From contig JANQHA010000316.1 of NCBI GenBank assembly GCA_028282865.1, forward strand, positions 1 through 10,727: a stretch of 10,727 nt of DNA, given 5' to 3'. The notes below the pieces were generated by a model, which did not search any database, was not told where the DNA came from, and was given only the letters and a program-made list of their open reading frames with translations. Origin of the DNA: Oligoflexales bacterium. GTDB taxonomy: Bacteria; Bdellovibrionota_B; Oligoflexia; Oligoflexales; CACXFL01. Below are positions 7,284-10,727 of the stretch, piece after piece. Within the stretch, counting starts at the first letter, position 1; each line of letters begins with the position of its first letter. Both the position numbers and the translations under genes were made by a program.

Positions 7284-7439
7284 AATATATTCTCGTGACG
7301 GCAACTTATATTGGAATTCTAAGAGATTCAAGCTCAATTATTTCGTCGCAAGCTTTCTAATTTATTTTTATAAATTTAGTAAGTTAGTGGTAAGGAGTGA
7401 GTAGTCTATATAGAGATTACTTCGTACGAGGAAGGGTTT

Positions 7440-7940
7440 TTAACCGAAAGAATCTCCGGTTTCTCCAGTTGCAACACAATTATCTTCACAGCACCGTGAC
7501 TTCTTGATGCTCAAAAAATGGCCCATAATAATTGGAAAACCTGACATAATACCAATAATAGAACCCCAAAAATGCAAATCCCAACCACCTTCATGGTCGT
7601 GATGATCGACCACAACTTTAGGTGAGCCTGACTCCACAACCTGCACTTCGTGGCTTGCAGCCAACGGGTGTTCAGAGCTTTCTTCTATTGCTCGTGACAG
7701 CAAAAGTCCAGCTATTCCAACTAGAAACAGCGTAGCGACCTTTAGCGAACGGTGCCGTCGAAACCCCACCCAAAGAGCAAGGGACGCAATCAAGATCGTG
7801 AAAGCCGTAAAGCCCCACTCGGCTCCACTACCAAGAAGAGCACCCAAACCCAAAATTCCCAATAAACCAGGTAAAAACGCACACGCCAGACAATGCAGTG
7901 CACAAAGAGAGCTTCCAATCATACCTAATCGATCAAGCAC
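7440..7940 (-). CDS. MerC-domain membrane protein
   Basis: A 166-residue inner-membrane protein with four hydrophobic segments (about 7-37, 43-60, 68-83, 122-143). The MerC family signature opens it: DRLGMIGSSLCALHC (3-17) with C13, H16 and C17. The family's LALWVGFRRHR (54-64) also occurs. MerC proteins were first described as mercuric-ion transporters, but chromosomal MerC-domain proteins are widespread and mostly untested. The loop between segments 3 and 4 is long and has VVDHHDHE (110-117), a plausible metal site; the tail has C150, C151 and C155. The start is GTG 7940 behind a G-rich stretch. The same frame meets the regulator's stop at 7973-7971, and only 30 bases separate the genes, so they probably form one operon. 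Zinc or another divalent metal is an inference from this neighbour. Confidence 0.8.
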   Translation of the reverse strand: MLDRLGMIGSSLCALHCLACAFLPGLLGILGLGALLGSGAEWGFTAFTILIASLALWVGFRRHRSLKVATLFLVGIAGLLLSRAIEESSEHPLAASHEVQVVESGSPKVVVDHHDHEGGWDLHFWGSIIGIMSGFPIIMGHFLSIKKSRCCEDNCVATGETGDSFG

Positions 7941-7970
7941 ACCACCCCCATAATTAACGCACCTAAAAAA

Positions 7971-8393
7971 CTAATGATTTCCGCATACACCAGTGAACGA
8001 TAGGTTGTGCGATACGTTTGAAAAACCTAAACGAGCAAGTTTTTCCCGCCAGCCTGGTTGAACACAAATGTTCGCAGTGTAAGTAGAGCCGCACAGACGG
8101 CATGTCACTAAATGCATATGTTTTTTTCTTAGACTAGGAGAAAGGATCACTTTTAATGTATTAGAAAGGTGATTAATTTTTTCTAGTAGCCCTTTCTCGG
8201 CGAAGCTATTAACGATTCGATAAGCGGTGACGCGATCGAATCCTTCTGGCAAGTGCTCGACAAGCTCGTCAATTGACATGGGTGTATTCGGGTTTTCAAG
8301 TATGATTTTCAACACTTCGTGACGGTGACGAGTAGCTCTAAGCTGAGCATTTTTAAGAAGTTCGTCAATTTCGCGCTCTGAAACCTGCAACAT
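7971..8393 (-). CDS. Fur-family metal-responsive repressor, probably Zur-like
   Basis: A 140-residue Fur-superfamily DNA-binding protein. An N-terminal winged helix includes the recognition-helix region DRVTAYRIVNSFAEKGLL (53-70). The C-terminal dimerisation/metal domain has H92-x-H94, then C98-x-x-C101 (HLVTCRLCG), and ends in HNLSFTGVCGNH. The last pair, normally CxxC, reads C137-G-N-H140, so the structural zinc site would be Cys3His if it exists. Zur is favoured over Fur or PerR because of the short N-terminus, the Zur-like C-terminal HN...GxC pattern and the neighbouring zinc-regulated-type barrel gene. Nothing here proves which metal is sensed. ATG 8393 has G-rich upstream sequence (AGGTG and GGGGA). 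It leads a two-gene unit with the MerC gene and is divergent from the exported-protein operon; autoregulation is likely. Confidence 0.85.
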   Translation of the reverse strand: MLQVSEREIDELLKNAQLRATRHRHEVLKIILENPNTPMSIDELVEHLPEGFDRVTAYRIVNSFAEKGLLEKINHLSNTLKVILSPSLRKKHMHLVTCRLCGSTYTANICVQPGWREKLARLGFSNVSHNLSFTGVCGNH

Positions 8394-8449
8394 ATCCCCA
8401 CACCTAAAAAATTAAATTAGTATGAAAGGCAAAGTGTAGCCTAACCGTA

Positions 8450-8478
8450 TTTCTAGAGGAAACCCAAAAAAGATGCAA
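8450..8478 (-). promoter_or_regulatory. Candidate promoter of the Fur-family gene
   Basis: On the minus strand TTGCAT (8478-8473) and TAGAAA (8455-8450) are 17 bases apart, matching 3 of 6 and 4 of 6 consensus positions. The -35 hexamer is one arm of the palindrome at 8473-8489, so a protein bound there would block this promoter. This would fit autoregulation. Confidence 0.4.
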
Positions 8479-8489
8479 CATTATTGCAT
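8473..8489. promoter_or_regulatory. Candidate Zur/Fur-family operator (6-5-6 palindrome)
   Basis: ATGCAA-CATTA-TTGCAT is a perfect inverted repeat in the divergent region between the regulator and the exported-protein operon. Outside it, A-A at 8470-8471 pairs with T-T at 8491-8492. Two further TTGC half-sites start at 8496 and 8507, so with the one at 8484 they are spaced 12 and 11 bases apart, near one helical turn. This looks like a regulator dimer site with possible side-by-side binding. The match to Zur is inferred from position and not from a database motif. Confidence 0.5.
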
Positions 8490-8574
8490 TTTAAATTGCA
8501 AAAAAATTGCGTTTATGCCAGATTGCTTTCAAGTCATTAACTAACAGAATCCAACAAGTAATGGAGGACTTCAG

Positions 8575-8880
8575 ATGAGTACAGTTTTGAGAGTAATTTT
8601 TGCATTAACTATGTTTTCTGGTAGCGCAATTGCCGCAGATAAACCTTTGACATTAGCACAGCTGCATGAGTCAGTTCAGTGGGCCACGACTCACTTTGCT
8701 GAAGATGAAGACTCGTCAAATGAGACCATTTATGGTTTCTCGGTAGCACATGGCAAAGAAGGTGGTGCTAATGTCCGGGTTTATTTTGAAAACGGCAGAA
8801 GCTATACCTCATACTTCTGCCATTTACATAAACACAAAAACGAAGACGGGCACGAAGAAGAGAGTCTTGACTGTCATTAA
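8575..8880 (+). CDS. Small periplasmic protein with CHxH...CH putative metal-binding motif
   Basis: I do not recognise this 101-residue protein as a named family. Residues 1-20 form a Sec signal peptide (hydrophobic VIFALTMFSGSAIA, cleavage probably after A20 or A21). The mature part starts with an acidic helix-like region with LTLAQLHESVQWATTHF (25-41). It then has a VRVYF strand (67-71) and ends in a Cys/His cluster: C82-H83-x-H85-x-H87, H93, and C100-H101 as the last two residues. The cluster could bind zinc or copper, or C82 and C100 could form a disulfide. The next gene encodes a lipoprotein with the same order of features, so the two look like diverged paralogues. A strong GGAGG (8563-8567) lies seven bases before ATG 8575. 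It is the first gene of the operon divergent from the Fur-family regulator. Confidence 0.8.
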   Translation: MSTVLRVIFALTMFSGSAIAADKPLTLAQLHESVQWATTHFAEDEDSSNETIYGFSVAHGKEGGANVRVYFENGRSYTSYFCHLHKHKNEDGHEEESLDCH

Positions 8881-8920
8881 CTTAAACCAAGAAATTTCCA
8901 AAGACTAACGGGGAGGAGAG

Positions 8921-9514
8921 ATGTTTATTTCACGCCATATTTTCTATCTTATCACAACGGCCTCCCTATTAGTGACTTCTTGTGGGGGAAAACTCCCCTT
9001 TTTTGAGTATGAAGACAAAAAAGATACAGACGATCCGCAAGAATATAATGCTCAAGGTCAGTCGAGCAAAGAATCTTCGCAGAATAAAAGTAAAAAGAAA
9101 GGAGCCCATTCAGAAGAACCAGGTGGTGATACTGAATACACGCTTCAAAACCTATTTGACGCTACAGAAAGAGCGACAAAGAAATTCCCGAGAGGACTTA
9201 AAGACCCGCAGGCCTGTTCTAAGCATCCCCAAATTAAACGTGGGCTTGATAACATATTGAATGTTACTAGTTGGAGGCCTCCAAAATACGACTTATGGGT
9301 ACGAGTAGACTATATCAACCAATGCAACAACGAGCCCGCAAAAGTCTATTTTTGGTGCCACTTTCATTCTAGCTCAGACGGGAGCAAGCATATTGCATGT
9401 CACGGGCGTGGATCTGCTACGATCGATTGGAATCGCTTGAAAGACCCATCATGCGAGTCGCCTAACGATTGTAATGATAATGACAATGAGGGTGGCGGAT
9501 TGCCGCTACCTTAG
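8921..9514 (+). CDS. Lipoprotein with CHxH...CH putative metal-binding domain
   Basis: A 197-residue predicted lipoprotein of no family I recognise. The lipobox VTSC gives lipidated Cys21 with Gly at +2, which favours outer-membrane sorting. Residues 25-70 are a charged Lys/Ser/Glu/Gln linker, probably disordered. The domain at 72-165 parallels the preceding protein: YTLQNLFDATERATKKF (73-89), WVRVDYIN (126-133) and FWCHFH (144-149), then C160-H161. The motif is thus C146-H-x-H149-x10-C160-H161. It also has C99, H102 and C135, and a tail with C178, C184 and Asp/Asn repeats. The linker would let the domain reach away from the membrane. GGAGGAG lies directly upstream of ATG 8921, 40 bases after the previous stop. 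A role in binding metal in the envelope is inferred from motif and context only. Confidence 0.78.
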   Translation: MFISRHIFYLITTASLLVTSCGGKLPFFEYEDKKDTDDPQEYNAQGQSSKESSQNKSKKKGAHSEEPGGDTEYTLQNLFDATERATKKFPRGLKDPQACSKHPQIKRGLDNILNVTSWRPPKYDLWVRVDYINQCNNEPAKVYFWCHFHSSSDGSKHIACHGRGSATIDWNRLKDPSCESPNDCNDNDNEGGGLPLP

Positions 9515-9535
9515 GAATTTAAGAAGGAGCAAATT

Positions 9536-10186
9536 ATGAAGCTAAATTTTCGTTTAAATAGTGCTTGTTTTGTACTGTGGCTATCATCAATTATTTCTGG
9601 ATGTAGCGATAATGGAGGTGGATCAGACGGTACGACGACCACGACATTTCGTAACATCGAAATCGCCATAGTTTCTGAAACAGACCTCAAAGAGTCCTCA
9701 GATTCTGTTGAAGGAACGGGTAGCGTCAAACTAGTTTCGCCACTGGCTGAAGAAAGCCAAGCAGGAGCTCATATAGGATTGACGTTCCAACTTCTGCAAG
9801 ATGATTCAGAGGTTACCCTGGTAACATTTGCATCTTCAGACCTTGAAAATGGGGTCAATGTCAAATGGACGAAAACGGCCACAACTGTATCCGCAAGCGG
9901 GCAGTCTAAAGATATCACTTCTAAGCTTTCGGGAATTGATTGGTCTGGACCGGTATCTCTTCGAGTTGACATTCATAATAATGAAGACCCGACACATATG
10001 ATTATGTGGAATCAATCACTTTCCGATAAGGTTGATGAAGCCAACGAGATCTACAATTCTGCTGAAACTGAAGATGGGGATTTTCAAGTACCTGGACGAG
10101 GCCACGGTACCATTGGGATGCTGACACTAAAAAACGCTACTGTCACAGATATCATTGTCCTTGGCCCTCAAGAAGATGATCATTAA
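9536..10186 (+). CDS. Predicted outer-membrane lipoprotein, beta-rich, function unknown
   Basis: A 216-residue lipoprotein with lipobox ISGC (lipidated Cys23, Ser at +2, favouring the outer membrane) followed by a Gly/Ser/Thr-rich linker (24-37). The rest alternates short hydrophobic and polar stretches, as in a beta-sandwich or lectin-like fold: IGLTFQLL (80-87), VTLVTFAS (93-100), VSLRVDIH (140-147), MIMWNQSL (155-162) and GTIGMLTLKNATVTDIIV (191-208). The late 'NATVTDIIV' strand recalls jelly-roll domains, but I cannot assign a family. Apart from C11 in the signal and C23 there are no Cys residues, so it is not a third copy of the CHxH family. His residues sit at 79, 147, 154, 190 and 216, the last closing an EDDH tail. 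AAGGAG (9524-9529) is six bases before ATG 9536. The stop overlaps the next start. Confidence 0.75.
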   Translation: MKLNFRLNSACFVLWLSSIISGCSDNGGGSDGTTTTTFRNIEIAIVSETDLKESSDSVEGTGSVKLVSPLAEESQAGAHIGLTFQLLQDDSEVTLVTFASSDLENGVNVKWTKTATTVSASGQSKDITSKLSGIDWSGPVSLRVDIHNNEDPTHMIMWNQSLSDKVDEANEIYNSAETEDGDFQVPGRGHGTIGMLTLKNATVTDIIVLGPQEDDH

Positions 10187-10727
10187 TGACTGAGCTAGTA
10201 CCACATAAAAGGTGTTTTTATTACGGAGCTTTGCTTTGTTTGTGCCTCATGACACCGGCATCTTTCGCAGACGATGGGTCAGGACTTCAAACTTCCGTTG
10301 CCGTTGATCTGGTAGCAGAAGCTGGCTTCAAATCTGACAGTAGCGCATCGGATCAACTCCTTCCAAGAGAGTCGGAGTTGATGTTGTATGGTCCTATAGA
10401 TCATCTATTTGATGGGCTTTTGTCTATGGCTGCGCACCCTGAAGGAGGCCAAATTCTATTTGAATTGCACGAAGCTGTTATAAGTTCAAGTCGACTTATT
10501 CCTCGGTCAAGGTTTCGCCTAGGTCAATTCTTCCTGGGTATTGGGCGTTTAAATCAGATTCACAGACATGACTGGCCATTTGTTAGTGCACCTTACGTTC
10601 ACGAGCATTTTTTTGATAGTGAAGGAGCTTTGGACTCAGGCCTAGAATATTCGATCATTTTACCGCTTCCTTTTTACCTCGACGTAACGCTTGGTGTGAC
10701 TAATGGCTACACCTACGGTCATAGCCA
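10186..10727 (+). CDS. Outer-membrane beta-barrel protein, zinc-regulated type (3' end beyond window)
   Basis: An open frame from ATG 10186 to the window edge gives the first 180 residues. The start overlaps the previous stop as TAATG, indicating translational coupling. A Sec signal peptide covers residues 1-28 (hydrophobic 11-22, cleavage after SFA28). The mature part has QILFELHEAVI (89-99), RFRLGQFFLGIGRLN (109-123), HRHDWPFVSAP (126-136), then EGALDSGLEYS (146-156) and PLPFYLDVTLGVTNG (160-174). From memory this 'GxFFxxIGxxNxxHxHxWxFVxAP' pattern is found in outer-membrane proteins annotated as zinc-regulated receptors or porins in proteobacteria; no search was possible. Transport across the outer membrane is therefore inferred. 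The His-rich region H126, H128, H139, H141 could touch metal. The gene continues past 10727, so length and C-terminus are unknown. Confidence 0.8.
   Translation, partial: MTELVPHKRCFYYGALLCLCLMTPASFADDGSGLQTSVAVDLVAEAGFKSDSSASDQLLPRESELMLYGPIDHLFDGLLSMAAHPEGGQILFELHEAVISSSRLIPRSRFRLGQFFLGIGRLNQIHRHDWPFVSAPYVHEHFFDSEGALDSGLEYSIILPLPFYLDVTLGVTNGYTYGHS

Noticed and set aside
7286..7439. Promoter for lepB in the AT-rich gap
   Set aside because: TTGAAT and TATAAG elements exist on the minus strand, but their spacing is only 15 bases; nothing clear enough to annotate. No terminator was seen either.
8982..9260. A 92-residue open frame inside the CHxH lipoprotein gene
   Set aside because: It overlaps the supported lipoprotein frame, has no ribosome binding site, and its Lys/Arg-rich composition is what a frame shift of the acidic/Lys linker would give.
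8921..9514. ZrgA-type (DUF2796) zinc protein
   Set aside because: It lacks the His-rich start and conserved core I associate with that family; the only shared traits are export and metal-type residues.

Overview
The window (about 10.7 kb, G+C in the low-to-mid 40s % by eye) looks like a Gram-negative bacterial chromosome. Evidence is a type IV pilus motor operon, a KDO-8-phosphate synthase for lipopolysaccharide, SecG, outer-membrane lipoproteins and an outer-membrane barrel protein. The contiguous pilB-pilT-pilC order is typical of Myxococcota, Bdellovibrionota and other former deltaproteobacteria. A Bdellovibrionota/Oligoflexia-like host is my best guess, but this is inference, not a demonstrated placement.

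Layout. (1) 25-4106, + strand: pilB, pilT and pilC, tightly coupled, encoding the pilus extension ATPase, retraction ATPase and inner-membrane platform. (2) 4109-4954, - strand: kdsA, of the metal-dependent class, meeting pilC tail to tail with two bases between the stop codons; its extended -10 promoter is visible. (3) 5043-5659, + strand: a stable-RNA-like promoter, then tRNA-Phe(GAA), secG and tRNA-Leu(GAG), apparently one transcription unit. (4) 5757-6435, + strand: a HepT/MntA (HEPN/MNT) toxin-antitoxin pair just downstream of tRNA-Leu. (5) 6527-7273, - strand: a stand-alone signal peptidase I. (6) 7440-8393, - strand: a Fur-family (probably Zur-like) regulator followed by a MerC-domain membrane protein. 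(7) 8575 to the window end, + strand: four closely spaced genes divergent from the regulator. They encode a small periplasmic protein, a lipoprotein sharing a Cys-His-x-His ... Cys-His motif with it, a second lipoprotein of unknown family, and the first 180 residues of an outer-membrane barrel protein resembling those annotated as zinc-regulated.

How the genes fit together. Regions 1-3 are housekeeping and motility genes, and region 4 is an accessory toxin-antitoxin module next to a tRNA gene. Regions 6 and 7 form the most interesting unit. A Fur-type metal sensor and a MerC membrane protein diverge from an exported protein set across a 181-bp gap. That gap holds a perfect 6-5-6 palindrome plus phased half-sites, and the palindrome overlaps the best regulator promoter. 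I infer a metal-responsive (probably zinc) envelope system that includes a small, apparently uncharacterised family of secreted CHxH proteins.
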